A stretch of DNA of 64,000 bases from Saprospiraceae bacterium (GTDB lineage Bacteria; Bacteroidota; Bacteroidia; Chitinophagales; Saprospiraceae): the NCBI GenBank assembly GCA_027080725.1, contig JALWRC010000073.1, positions 1-64,000 of the forward strand, written 5' to 3'. Shown here in pieces: positions 8,755 to 17,472 of this stretch (its first letter is position 1; each line of letters opens with the position of its first letter). Made by a program: the position numbers and the translations under genes. The notes under the pieces were generated by a model. It was not told where the DNA came from. It worked only from the letters and a program-made list of their open reading frames with translations, and ran no database searches.

Positions 8755-9825
8755 TCAAAACCGGTCGATGTTCACCGCGGGATCGAGTGGAGTATTATCG
8801 AGCAGGTGCTGGACAAAATGCCGGGCCCAAAAGGGAGCGAGCGAAAAGCCCTTTGTTCCGAATCCCGTAAAGAGATGCACATTGGGGTGTCGGATGGAAG
8901 TGCCAAGTAAGGGGCGCCGGTCTTTGACAGTGGGTCTGATTCCGATTTGATGTTCAACGATTTCATATGGACAAGTAATCAACTGTTCCAATGCCTGCGT
9001 AAGATACTCCAGCCCTTCGGTAGAGGGAGCTTGTACCACTCCATCCCAATCATACGTCGCGCCAAACCAATAATGATGCTCTCCCAAAGGCACCAGCACT
9101 TCTTTGTGCTTCAGCAAAAAACGGGTATCCAGGGCGGGAATCTTCAAAATGAGATACTCACCCCCGTTAGGGATCAGCGGCAATGACTGCCATTCCTCCA
9201 TGACCGGGAAAGCCGATCCGGTGGCGAAAACGAGTTTATCATATCGCGTACTCCCATACACGATGGAGTCATCCGAATCGAGGGGTTGCATCCATCGCCC
9301 CTGAATAATCCTACCTTCCCGGGTCCATCCATCGTGAAGGCCATCCAACAATCCGGGCGAGAGAATACGCCATCCTTTGGTGACGCCAGTCAGCATACCG
9401 GTTGTATAAACAGAGCCTTCCACGGATAGATGAGAATCGACACTAATGTAGGGTGTGTACCCGGGTTGATTGCATTTACTCAGCCAGATATTCTCCTCGA
9501 GTGGGGAGGCAAAGCGGCGGATGAATCGCACCTCCCGGATAACTTCCCGTCCCAGGTATTCCCCGATCTCGTCATATACCTTACTAAAATAGGACTGAAG
9601 TGTGTCAAACATCCAGCTCTTGACAAACCGCCTTCCCGTCACCGGGTTAATGAGCCCGGCAGCGCGGTAGCTGGAGGCCTCTTTGTACCCCTCGTCCAAG
9701 ATGTCAAACGAAACTCCACGGCGGAGCAAATGCCAACCCAACATGGTCCCGGCTATGCCTCCACCGATGATGAGTACATCTTTTTCTTTAGTAACCGTGG
9801 CAGTGGCAGGAGTAATATGGGGCAT
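8755..9825 (-). CDS. FAD-dependent amine/glycine-type oxidoreductase
   Basis: The 356-residue protein begins with a dinucleotide-binding fold (VLIIGGGIAGTMLGWHLLRRGVSFDILDE). It ends with the FAD-contacting GIRPTVKDRRPLLGTS and HLFTGFGTKGFSLAPFWAR of the DAO superfamily. Related enzymes oxidise amino groups, and the closest named relatives include glycine oxidase and the oxidase half of MnmC; the substrate cannot be fixed from sequence. It starts immediately after the stop of the TlpA-like gene, so the two are probably cotranscribed. Confidence 0.8.
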   Translation of the reverse strand: MPHITPATATVTKEKDVLIIGGGIAGTMLGWHLLRRGVSFDILDEGYKEASSYRAAGLINPVTGRRFVKSWMFDTLQSYFSKVYDEIGEYLGREVIREVRFIRRFASPLEENIWLSKCNQPGYTPYISVDSHLSVEGSVYTTGMLTGVTKGWRILSPGLLDGLHDGWTREGRIIQGRWMQPLDSDDSIVYGSTRYDKLVFATGSAFPVMEEWQSLPLIPNGGEYLILKIPALDTRFLLKHKEVLVPLGEHHYWFGATYDWDGVVQAPSTEGLEYLTQALEQLITCPYEIVEHQIGIRPTVKDRRPLLGTSIRHPNVHLFTGFGTKGFSLAPFWARHFVQHLLDNTPLDPAVNIDRF

Positions 9826-11256
9826 CTATGAATGTTTCTTTTCCTCCCTGATTTTTTTGAGTACGTCATCCAACTGTTCGACCCCAATCTTCTTGATGAG
9901 TATCTTTTTATTGCGGTCGAGAACGAAGATGGAAGGGGTGGTATGGACATTGTATTTGACGCTAAACTTGGATTTCAAAAACTTATCCGAGGCATTCATC
10001 AATATCTCCGTGTGTTTGTCTTTGACAAATTCCCAACAAGTTTTCTCCTTATCGAGGAGCTTGGTGCAGATGGCAAGGACTTTGATGCTATCGTGATTCT
10101 GTTTTTTATACCATTCGGCCAATTTGGGCATAGACTTTTTGCAATGCGAACAGTCAGAAGCCCAAAAGACGAGAATAGTGAATTCGGCATCGAGATCGTA
10201 GAGGTGGATGGGCTTACCGCTCTGATCAAAAACGGTGATGTCGGGTGCTTGCTTGCCAATCAAAGTCGGCTCCATTTTTTCAGTTTCGGAGATCAACTTT
10301 TGCAAATTCTCCTCCTTCATCCAAGGAGCCATCCCCTTGGCGTAATAATTCTTAACCAGGTGGACAAAGACTGCATCGAGTCCGACGTATTGGGAGGTAG
10401 CATAGTGATTTAAGAAGTACGGTAAAAAGTATTTGAACACTTCCGACCGGGGATCCATCTTGCCCAACACCAGATCCAAAGCCCGGTTGACGGAGTCGGG
10501 AATTTGGATGGTCAGGTTTTCGACATAGTTCTTCACTTTGGGAAACAAAAACGGGGAGTACAAAAGACGGTCATCATGCAGATCCAGACTGTCGAAATAA
10601 TGACTTTTGTAATACTTGAATTGCAAAGCTTTCAAGGAATCCCCTTTCGCTTCGAAGGAGGGGACGGCAGGTTCCCGGTTGACTTTAATCAATGCTGCCG
10701 TAAACGACTCCGGATATTGCCGGACCAATTTATTCTGAAAGGACTTAACGGCATCATCGATGTGGGACAGCGCAAGTTTAAGAGAATCTTTTTCTGCGTC
10801 ATCCACCAGTCCGGAGGTCATCTGCTCCCGGATTGCTCTTGCCTTGGGAGACATCTCATCCAAATAGGCCGTGTACTTCAGGAGAATCTCATTCTCTTTA
10901 GAGCCTTCGATAGATAAAGAGTCATTGAGCGCCAAGTAATCTGAGAGGATCTTAAACCTCTGGTCTTCACCGACTACAAATTGGACGTAATTGTTGTTGG
11001 GCCGGGTGAGGACAAAATACATCCCTTGTGGAAGGGTATCCCCCCCGGAAAAAACAAAGGTATTGTCCTTATTGCGCAACGCAGTGTCCTTGGCAAACTG
11101 TCCCTTGCCATAAAAATACCCCAAAATAAGAGTATCGTTGGGGTAATAGTTCAATTGGACTTCCAACCGGTAATGCATAGAGTCAGCACTCATCTGGGCT
11201 TGTACTGCAATGCATGAAGAGATAAAGCTTAAGAAAAGGAAAAAAATATTTTTCAT
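9826..11256 (-). CDS. TlpA-like thioredoxin-fold exported protein
   Basis: From the ATG at 11256 the protein opens with MKNIFFLFLSFISSCIAVQAQ, a good signal peptide. An earlier ATG at 11301 would add 15 unlikely residues. The middle (about 25-320) resembles the DUF4369/DUF5106 sensor-like region common before Bacteroidota TlpA domains. The C-terminal 140 residues are a thioredoxin fold with CSHC in FWASDCSHCKKSMPKL and the cis-proline in TTPSIFVLD. It probably acts on disulfides in the periplasm. Confidence 0.85.
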   Translation of the reverse strand: MKNIFFLFLSFISSCIAVQAQMSADSMHYRLEVQLNYYPNDTLILGYFYGKGQFAKDTALRNKDNTFVFSGGDTLPQGMYFVLTRPNNNYVQFVVGEDQRFKILSDYLALNDSLSIEGSKENEILLKYTAYLDEMSPKARAIREQMTSGLVDDAEKDSLKLALSHIDDAVKSFQNKLVRQYPESFTAALIKVNREPAVPSFEAKGDSLKALQFKYYKSHYFDSLDLHDDRLLYSPFLFPKVKNYVENLTIQIPDSVNRALDLVLGKMDPRSEVFKYFLPYFLNHYATSQYVGLDAVFVHLVKNYYAKGMAPWMKEENLQKLISETEKMEPTLIGKQAPDITVFDQSGKPIHLYDLDAEFTILVFWASDCSHCKKSMPKLAEWYKKQNHDSIKVLAICTKLLDKEKTCWEFVKDKHTEILMNASDKFLKSKFSVKYNVHTTPSIFVLDRNKKILIKKIGVEQLDDVLKKIREEKKHS

Positions 11257-11383
11257 TATTGTAGTTATATGGTTCATAAGAAGAGGGTTGCGTCCGCTCA
11301 AGAAAGGTCTTTATTTGACCTTCGCGTCTTCCCCGACGCACAACCCAACAACGCGATAAGCATGCGTTTCATTGTAAGGGAGG

Positions 11384-11391
11384 CAAAGATA
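11384..11391 (-). promoter_or_regulatory. -7 box of the TlpA-like gene
   Basis: TATCTTTG on the minus strand, about 128 bases before the ATG at 11256; divergent to the rplU promoter. Confidence 0.5.
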
Positions 11392-11401
11392 GTATGCTCT
11401 A

Positions 11402-11414
11402 GGTATGAAATAGC
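11402..11414 (+). repeat. Dispersed word, imperfect (11/13)
   Basis: GGTATGAAATAGC differs from the consensus at the two underlined-equivalent positions 11 and 13. It is intergenic between the divergent TlpA-like and rplU promoters. Confidence 0.5.
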
Positions 11415-11468
11415 AGAAAGAGGGGAAAATTTATTACATTTTTCTATGGCATGAAATGAAAAAAATGA

Positions 11469-11476
11469 TACCTTTG
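11469..11476 (+). promoter_or_regulatory. -7 box of the rplU-rpmA operon
   Basis: TACCTTTG followed by CACTCC, the same decamer context as the rplM promoter, 36 bases before the rplU ATG. Confidence 0.7.
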
Positions 11477-11511
11477 CACTCCATTTTGAATAACGACAAA
11501 CAATATCGATT

Positions 11512-11820
11512 ATGATCGCTATCGTAACCATAGGCGGACAACAATTTAAAATCCGGGAGGGGCAAGAGCTCTTCGTCAACAAACTCTCTGCAAATGAAGG
11601 AGATGCGTTGACTTTCGACGAGGTCCTACTCATCGAGAATGAGGGCAATGTCTCCATCGGCACTCCCCATCTAAGTGCTTCTGTAAGTGCTAAAGTATTG
11701 GGGCATGTCAAAGCGGACAAAAAAATCATCTTCAAGAAAAAGAGAAGAAAAGGATACAAACTCAAGCGTGGACACCGGCAGCCCATGACTAAAATCCAAA
11801 TTGAATCCATCTCAGCTTAA
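11512..11820 (+). CDS. rplU: Large ribosomal subunit protein L21
   Basis: L21 binds 23S rRNA domain I together with L20. The 102-residue protein has IVTIGGQQFKIREGQELFVNKL, the loop IIFKKKRRKGYKLKRGHRQP and the final TKIQIESI. It is a plain L21 with no C-terminal extension, which matters because some Bacteroidota L21 proteins carry the helix-hairpin-helix extension that here sits on L27. rpmA follows after 22 bases. Confidence 0.96.
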   Translation: MIAIVTIGGQQFKIREGQELFVNKLSANEGDALTFDEVLLIENEGNVSIGTPHLSASVSAKVLGHVKADKKIIFKKKRRKGYKLKRGHRQPMTKIQIESISA

Positions 11821-11842
11821 GCAAATATTTAAACTATAAACC

Positions 11843-12463
11843 ATGGCACATAAAAAAGGAGCAGGTAGTACCGACAATGGTAGAGATTCCAGAAGTAAAA
11901 GACTAGGTGTAAAATTATTCGGAGGCCAAGTGGCCCGAGCGGGCAATATTCTTGTACGTCAGAGAGGCACGCGCTTTCATCCGGGCCGCAACGTAGGTAT
12001 GGGCAAAGACTTCACTTTGCACGCACTTGTCGACGGCACGGTTGTATTTCAGAAAAAGAAGAAAAACCGCACCTATATTTCCATTCTCCCCGAAGGAGGT
12101 GAAGTAGCGGTAGCTCCTAAGAAAGCACCGGCAGCAAAAAAGGCTTCAGTGGCCCCACCTACGGCAGCTGCAGCTACAGAAGGGCAGAAAGATGACCTCA
12201 CAAAAATAGAAGGTATCGGTCCTAAGATTAAAGAAATCTTGCACAATAACAATATACCTACCTTTGCTGCATTGGCCTCTACACCGGTCGAAAAGCTCAA
12301 GGAAATATTGGAAGCTGCAGGCTCCCGTTATCGCATGCACAATCCTACGACCTGGCCGGCACAAGCCAAAATGGCCGCTGCAGGCGAATGGGACAAATTG
12401 AAAAAATGGCAGGACGAACTCGACGGAGGCGTCGAAGTATCCGCTAAATCAGAAGAGGAGTAA
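11843..12463 (+). CDS. rpmA: Large ribosomal subunit protein L27 fused to a helix-hairpin-helix domain
   Basis: Residues 1-87 are a normal L27 ([50 protein letters not shown]). L27 reaches the peptidyl transferase centre with its N-terminus. Residues 88-115 are a Lys/Ala/Pro-rich linker. Residues 116-196 form an extra domain: KIEGIGPKI is a helix-hairpin-helix turn, followed by two further helices and [26 protein letters not shown]. Family L27 proteins are about 85 residues, so this one is more than doubled. No stop or frameshift separates the parts. The N-terminus shows no cleavable Firmicutes-type presequence. Confidence 0.93.
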   Translation: MAHKKGAGSTDNGRDSRSKRLGVKLFGGQVARAGNILVRQRGTRFHPGRNVGMGKDFTLHALVDGTVVFQKKKKNRTYISILPEGGEVAVAPKKAPAAKKASVAPPTAAAATEGQKDDLTKIEGIGPKIKEILHNNNIPTFAALASTPVEKLKEILEAAGSRYRMHNPTTWPAQAKMAAAGEWDKLKKWQDELDGGVEVSAKSEEE

Positions 12464-12525
12464 AATACTCAAAGGACAAGGACAACTTCTATTATTACTG
12501 TTATCACAACAAGAAAGCTGGAGCT

Positions 12526-13137
12526 CTATACTTGAATAGTCTCTACAACAGCAAAGCCTTTCAGTGTGATTTCTTTGTGGTAATCCAAATTATTTTTAAT
12601 CGAGTAACACTTAAGAATTCCATTATTACCCCATTGGATTGAACGTTTTTTAGTAGCGCTGTACCAAATAAATATTCCAAGGTTTTTCAAAGAAAAAAAA
12701 TGCCACGCCAATTGGATAATATTACCTTTTCCTGTTGGAGTTAATACAATTATCTTACCACTGGGCTTAAGCAATCCTATGTATTCATCGAGCATACGCT
12801 CTATGGCTGCCTGTTTTATGTGAAATAGCACATTGCACACACTAATAAAGTCAAATGTATTTTTCTTGAAGGGGAGTTTACGTCCTGCGTCAACTAACAA
12901 TAAACGCGCATTGGTGTTTATTAATTTTCTCGTGGCTTCAGCAAGCATTTCCGAACTTGTATCTACCCCTGTGGCCTTAACTGATTTCTCCTTACAGATA
13001 ATTTCAAGTAGTTTACCAGACCCGGTACCGATATCAAGCAAATTGGAATGTTCTTCCACTCTGTGAATTACTGGTCTTAAGAATTCTCGATACCAAGGCT
13101 CTTCTTGTAATCTAGAAAAGAATTTTGAAAATTTCAC
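12526..13137 (-). CDS. Class I SAM-dependent methyltransferase
   Basis: The 203-residue protein has motif I (NLLDIGTGSGKLLEI), an acidic end of strand two (ATGVDTSSEML), and DFISVCNVLFHI as the motif IV region. This is the Methyltransf_11/25 layout. The substrate is not evident. It sits alone, convergent with rpmA and separated from the SulP gene by 118 bases. Its codon and base use is AT-richer than rpmA next door. Confidence 0.75.
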   Translation of the reverse strand: MKFSKFFSRLQEEPWYREFLRPVIHRVEEHSNLLDIGTGSGKLLEIICKEKSVKATGVDTSSEMLAEATRKLINTNARLLLVDAGRKLPFKKNTFDFISVCNVLFHIKQAAIERMLDEYIGLLKPSGKIIVLTPTGKGNIIQLAWHFFSLKNLGIFIWYSATKKRSIQWGNNGILKCYSIKNNLDYHKEITLKGFAVVETIQV

Positions 13138-13255
13138 TATCTTAACTTTTCAAAATGGGATGAAGTACACTTCTTATTGAGTCGGCAATATACACAGTAT
13201 CAAAAAATTCGAGTAAATAAAGATGAGTTTCTATAAAATCATGATAAATATCTAA

Positions 13256-15082
13256 TTAAGAATTCTCTTTAATCCATTTCATACAAGAACTAAAACTATC
13301 AAAAATATGCTCTGGAGGGACAAGATCCGGAATGATATCAATCCGTTCCAAGAGATATCTTGGTTGTTCCGGTACCCCTACTAATAAAACCTGCTTATTC
13401 TGAGCAGCCAAATCCACGAGTGCGTCTTCTAGAGCAAACAAACCGGACTGATCAATATATTGCATTCGATCCATTCTGATAATAACAAAGTTGGCAGTTG
13501 ATGGAATCTGTTTCATCAATTGTTGAAAATCATTGGTGGAGCCAAAAAAGAGTGGGCCCTTAATATGTTTAATAAAAACACTCTCCTTCATCACATCCGG
13601 TAAATCTAATTCATCCTTCCATGTGGTTTCCTTTAATGCCTGCACATTAGACTCTTTAGATGTGAGGTCTCCAATCTTCTTCATAAACATCAAAGATGCA
13701 ATCACAAGCCCTACTCCTACTGCGTAAACAAGATTCCAAATAGAGGATAAGATCAGGACTATTAACATTATAGCTACTTCAGGCTTAGGCATATAAGGGA
13801 TAGCTTTTAAGCCTTTATAGTCCATCACCCCAATCCCCACAGTAATCAAAATTCCTGACAATACAGCCGCCGGTATCTTGGAGGCAATTGGCCCCAACGC
13901 TAACAATACAAAAAGTAATGTCAGACCTGCGACCATTCCGGATATCTTTGTTTTCCCTCCTGCTTTGATATTTACAACTGTCCGGATAGTTGCCCCTGCA
14001 CCGGGAAGACCACCAAACATCGCTCCGACACTATTCCCAATGCCTTGTCCAATTAACTCCTTATTCGGGTTATGCTTTGTTTTAGTCATATTGTCTGCCA
14101 CAACAGAAGTGAGAAGTGAGTCGATAGCTCCGAGCAATGCTAAAGTTAAAGCGGTAAAAATATAGGGGGTAATACTCCCAAAGCTAAATTCAGTAAAAAT
14201 TCTAAAGTTAGGCATAGGTAATCCGCTAGGAATTTCTTCAATGGGGCGATAATCCAAACCAAGACCAATAGCAATACCTGAGACAACTATAAGGGCTACC
14301 AGTGTACTAGGCACCTTGGTGGTTATTCTCTTAAAACCGTACACGATCAAGATGGTACTTAGAGCCAACAGCAACTCCAGTATCTTGATATTCCTTATTG
14401 CCCGGGGTATGACTTGCAAAGCCCCAAGAACACCGGATGCCTCCTTTGCTGCTAAAGTTTGGGATTCCTTTAGAACTTGCTTTTCTGTAATATGCTTCGC
14501 CCTGCGAATGGTTTCCTTAAAATCTTCGAGCACTAAAATTCCTTCCCCTGCCTCCTCTTGCAAGATGTTATCCAGAATTACCTCCTCCGCATAGGGCTTA
14601 AATTCGCTCACGAAGGCAAGGTCTTCTTTGGGATAATATCCCAAGGAAGGGGATATCTGTGTCAACAGAATAATAATCCCAATGGCTGTCATAAATCCGG
14701 AGACAACCGGATAAGGAATATACTTTATATATTTACCTAGCCCCAACACACCAAGGCCTATTTGAAAGACTCCCGCCAATAAAAATACTGTCAATATTGC
14801 AGGCAACGCATGATTAATATCTCCATCAAAAGAGGCAACTATTCCTGCAATTACAACCATACTCACTGCGGTCATTGGAGCTGTAGGCCCTGATATTTGA
14901 GTGTTTGTCCCACCAAAAAGAGATGCCAAAAAGCCTACAAAAATAGACCCATACAATCCTGCACTTGGCCCTAATCCGGAACTCACACCAAAAGCTAATG
15001 CAAGTGGAAGAGCTACAATTCCTGCAGTTATTCCTCCAAACAAATCCCCTTTAATGTGTGAAAAATCAAATAATTTTTTCAT
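13256..15082 (-). CDS. SulP-family anion transporter with STAS domain
   Basis: SulP proteins move sulfate, bicarbonate or related anions across the inner membrane. The 608-residue protein has the family N-terminus (GDLFGGITAGIVALPLALAFGVSSGLGP), NTQISGPTAPMTAVS, GQGIGNSVGAMFGGLPGAGAT and a C-terminal STAS domain (about 490-600, MDRMQYIDQSGLFALEDAL). ATG at 15082 is preferred over 15088 because MKKLFDF precedes the amphipathic start. A TetR gene directly upstream and a carbonic anhydrase nearby suggest bicarbonate as substrate (inference). A long hydrophilic insertion (about 170-220) lies between membrane segments. Confidence 0.9.
   Translation of the reverse strand: MKKLFDFSHIKGDLFGGITAGIVALPLALAFGVSSGLGPSAGLYGSIFVGFLASLFGGTNTQISGPTAPMTAVSMVVIAGIVASFDGDINHALPAILTVFLLAGVFQIGLGVLGLGKYIKYIPYPVVSGFMTAIGIIILLTQISPSLGYYPKEDLAFVSEFKPYAEEVILDNILQEEAGEGILVLEDFKETIRRAKHITEKQVLKESQTLAAKEASGVLGALQVIPRAIRNIKILELLLALSTILIVYGFKRITTKVPSTLVALIVVSGIAIGLGLDYRPIEEIPSGLPMPNFRIFTEFSFGSITPYIFTALTLALLGAIDSLLTSVVADNMTKTKHNPNKELIGQGIGNSVGAMFGGLPGAGATIRTVVNIKAGGKTKISGMVAGLTLLFVLLALGPIASKIPAAVLSGILITVGIGVMDYKGLKAIPYMPKPEVAIMLIVLILSSIWNLVYAVGVGLVIASLMFMKKIGDLTSKESNVQALKETTWKDELDLPDVMKESVFIKHIKGPLFFGSTNDFQQLMKQIPSTANFVIIRMDRMQYIDQSGLFALEDALVDLAAQNKQVLLVGVPEQPRYLLERIDIIPDLVPPEHIFDSFSSCMKWIKENS
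13273..13285 (-). repeat. Dispersed word, imperfect (11/13)
   Basis: TGTATGAAATGGA lies in the sense strand of the SulP gene, where it reads C-M-K-W in the last residues. Confidence 0.5.
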
Positions 15083-15102
15083 AACCATGTTCTTTGTTTT
15101 AT

Positions 15103-15780
15103 CTAAGTAGTGTCTGTAAGAGCTCTAAATGCTAATTGGCAGTAAAATTTTGATAATACTTTCTTATCACTTGTTAATTCAGTTAAAGCCGGTATGTGTT
15201 CTGCAAAATACTTTTGTTGATGGGCGCCTTCAATAATCGTTGTCACAAGGGTGTGAGGATATTGGTAATCCGGAGAAATCTCATGAATAATAGCACTTAC
15301 TCTGTCAACAACATTTTTGTATGTCCTAAAATATCCTCTGCGATTCTCTTCATCTACATTCTTAGTATGGTAGGTTTTAATAGACTCTGAAAATATTATT
15401 TCACTTAGGATGCGCTCATCCACAAACGACACAGAATTATCCACTACCACCGGCTCTGTTAACATTTCAATTGCCCGAATGAGTCGTTCTTTGGCATCCG
15501 GAATATTAGTAGTAGCAAATACCAGGCGGCACTCCATCCACGACCAATACCAACTTGTAAGATATACCATCAACATATGCTTATTCTCAAAATATCGATA
15601 CACAGAACTCTCCGGAGAGCTAATCCTTTCTCCAAGTTTCTTAAAAGTAAAAGATTCTAAACCTATTTCATGGATCATATGAATACTATGAGTAATAATT
15701 TTCCTCCCAAGAACTGAAGAATGTGGATTTTTCTTGTAGAGATTAGAATCAACTTCAATTCGTATAGTTAAGTCTTTCAT
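15103..15780 (-). CDS. TetR/AcrR-family transcriptional regulator
   Basis: The 225-residue protein has an N-terminal TetR-type DNA-binding domain (about 25-70: IITHSIHMIHEIGLESFTFKKLGERISSPESSVYRYFENKHMLMVYL). The large C-terminal half has no recognisable ligand motif. It lies 20 bases upstream of the SulP start on the same strand, so it is probably cotranscribed with and may control the transporter. The N-terminal 24 residues are longer than in most TetR proteins. Confidence 0.85.
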   Translation of the reverse strand: MKDLTIRIEVDSNLYKKNPHSSVLGRKIITHSIHMIHEIGLESFTFKKLGERISSPESSVYRYFENKHMLMVYLTSWYWSWMECRLVFATTNIPDAKERLIRAIEMLTEPVVVDNSVSFVDERILSEIIFSESIKTYHTKNVDEENRRGYFRTYKNVVDRVSAIIHEISPDYQYPHTLVTTIIEGAHQQKYFAEHIPALTELTSDKKVLSKFYCQLAFRALTDTT

Positions 15781-16101
15781 AAATTCACAGTTTGAAAATT
15801 ATAAAACAAGGAAGAGGAAAGGTCTGTATAAAGCATCTTTCTACTGCATATTATTTAATATCAATTAAGGTCAGTGGAACCTTTGATAATATAAAGATTC
15901 ATTATAAATCGTCGCCAAGTCGGGACAGATTCAATGTGCATAATAAGTCTTTGAATCATGTCGGTTTTAATGGATTGGACTTATTCCACACCTTTATCAC
16001 TCTGTTCAACATTGTTATTGAAGTCATTAGTTATCAATATCAGTTAGGAAACCACCCCTGAAATAAATATTCACCTTTCTGATAGAGAGTGACCGCATTC
16101 T
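15781..16101. other. Intergenic region, nothing recognised
   Basis: This 320-base stretch between the carbonic anhydrase stop and the TetR start holds no supported ORF, terminator with a T-run, or repeat. It must contain the tetR-sulP promoter, but no good TAnnTTTG box stands out. Confidence 0.5.
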
Positions 16102-16719
16102 TCACTCCTCAAAGAAAATAACCCTACCGCTTTCCACTTGATACATAGCCCCAACAATTTCTATCTTCCCCTCTTCTTCCATCTTAGCCAGGATAGAGCT
16201 TCGAGATCTAATCTCATTAATAGACAACTTTACATTCACATTTGCTATTTGCTGGATTTCCTCTTCCTTCTTCTCTAACTTCATCCCAGCTACCTTTGCT
16301 ACAGCCGGTTCTATTCTACTAAGCAAAGATGTAATGTTGCCTAACCGTATATTATTATAGGCTGCTGTTACCGCACCACACTTAGAATGTCCCATTACGA
16401 CCAAAATCTTAGCGCCTGACACTTTACATGCATACTCCATCGAACCTAAAATATCCTCATTTATAATGTTTCCGGCAATACGGACACTAAACATGTCTCC
16501 AATTCCTTGGTCAAAAACCAACTCTGCCGGCACTCTAGAATCAATACAACTCAATACAACAGCAAATGGATATTGACCGCTGCTAGTTGCCAGAACTTGC
16601 TCCTTAAGGTTCCGTTGCGCCTTGAGATTCTGCACAAATCTATTATTCCCCTCCACTAGAATCCGATGTGCATCTCGAGGGGTCAGCTTTGACTGAATTT
16701 CTTTCGTTTGCGTCCTCAT
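16102..16719 (-). CDS. Beta-class carbonic anhydrase
   Basis: The enzyme interconverts CO2 and bicarbonate. The 205-residue protein has all zinc-site residues: Cys58 and the Asp60-Arg62 dyad in SCIDSRVPAELVF, and His111 and Cys114 in VMGHSKCGAV. There is no signal peptide, so it is cytoplasmic. With the SulP transporter 1 kb away on the same strand it could form an inorganic-carbon uptake and conversion module, for instance for carboxylases (inference). Confidence 0.93.
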   Translation of the reverse strand: MRTQTKEIQSKLTPRDAHRILVEGNNRFVQNLKAQRNLKEQVLATSSGQYPFAVVLSCIDSRVPAELVFDQGIGDMFSVRIAGNIINEDILGSMEYACKVSGAKILVVMGHSKCGAVTAAYNNIRLGNITSLLSRIEPAVAKVAGMKLEKKEEEIQQIANVNVKLSINEIRSRSSILAKMEEEGKIEIVGAMYQVESGRVIFFEE

Positions 16720-16791
16720 CTATTTCTAAAATTTTCGTAAAGCATATGTTATTTTACTGCCATTCATCCAAAAGACAATTAAATGGAAGCA

Positions 16792-16830
16792 CAAATATAG
16801 TAGTATTACTATTATTTACGTTAGTATTAC
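16792..16830 (-). promoter_or_regulatory. Carbonic anhydrase promoter with paired operator-like repeats
   Basis: A minus-strand TATATTTG (16799-16792) lies 73 bases before the gene. Directly upstream are TAGTA-T-TACTA (16801-16811), a perfect inverted repeat with a one-base centre, and a second TAGTATTAC (16822-16830). The two are 21 bases apart, two helix turns, as expected for a dimeric regulator. Confidence 0.5.
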
Positions 16831-17000
16831 CCCTATTATTATAAAATTAAATCATCCACAACGAAAAAGGCTTCGAAAAATAATCATAAGGCAAAAGAAA
16901 GCCTCACAATATCAAAATCATGAAATGCGAGCTAAGTCCATACAATACTTCCAATAACAGAATTATGTCCACTTATAATAAGCATTTGTATACTCTCCTC

Positions 17001-17388
17001 CGTGTGTATTACAAACTGTACACTTGTTCTTTGATTAAAAAGCATTTGCATTCACAACATAGTTCATATATTGTATAGCTTTACTTTTTGGCATTGCCCC
17101 AAAAAGCAACAAAAAGGTTTGGTGTCCTGTCAAGAATATTCTAGACATACCAAGTATCGTCCTTTTGACTGATATCTACGTTCAAATTTTTATCCGTAGC
17201 TACGGCTACGAAGAAAAACTTCGTCTACTATCAGTCAAAATAACTTCTACTTATCCATCAGAATACGATTGTCAGCACACAGGCGAAACTAAGAGCTAAC
17301 CACGGTGCTCTGGCAACGTTTAAAGCGATGTATTACACCTGAGTCTTTCCAAAATTCTTTAATATGTAGTGCATTTTCTAATATACAC
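17001..17388. repeat. Intergenic element bounded by inverted arms, copy 1
   Basis: The left arm GTGTGTATTACAAACTGTAC (17002-17021) and the right arm GTGCATTTTCTAATATACAC (17369-17388) are inverted, imperfect copies of one word. They resemble the arms at 40241-40260 and 40649-40668. The interior has no ORF. It contains a nested hairpin (17163-17240). The whole gap 16720-17472 otherwise holds only the promoter sites described. Confidence 0.55.
17163..17240. repeat. Nested palindrome
   Basis: The outer arms TTTTGACTGATA and TATCAGTCAAAA are perfect. Inside are a 12-base palindrome CCGTAGCTACGG and a hairpin ACGAAG-AAAAA-CTTCGT. The whole could fold as a branched stem-loop. Confidence 0.7.
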
Positions 17389-17425
17389 TCTCTCCCACCC
17401 TCACCCCCATCTCCAACAATTCACG

Positions 17426-17433
17426 TATATTAG
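17426..17433 (+). promoter_or_regulatory. -7-like box of the sortilin-like gene
   Basis: TATATTAG, one change from TAnnTTTG, 40 bases before the ATG and 38 bases after the inverted-arm element. Confidence 0.35.
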
Positions 17434-17472
17434 CGACCGTAAACTCATCTAATCGTCATTAATACAACAGAT

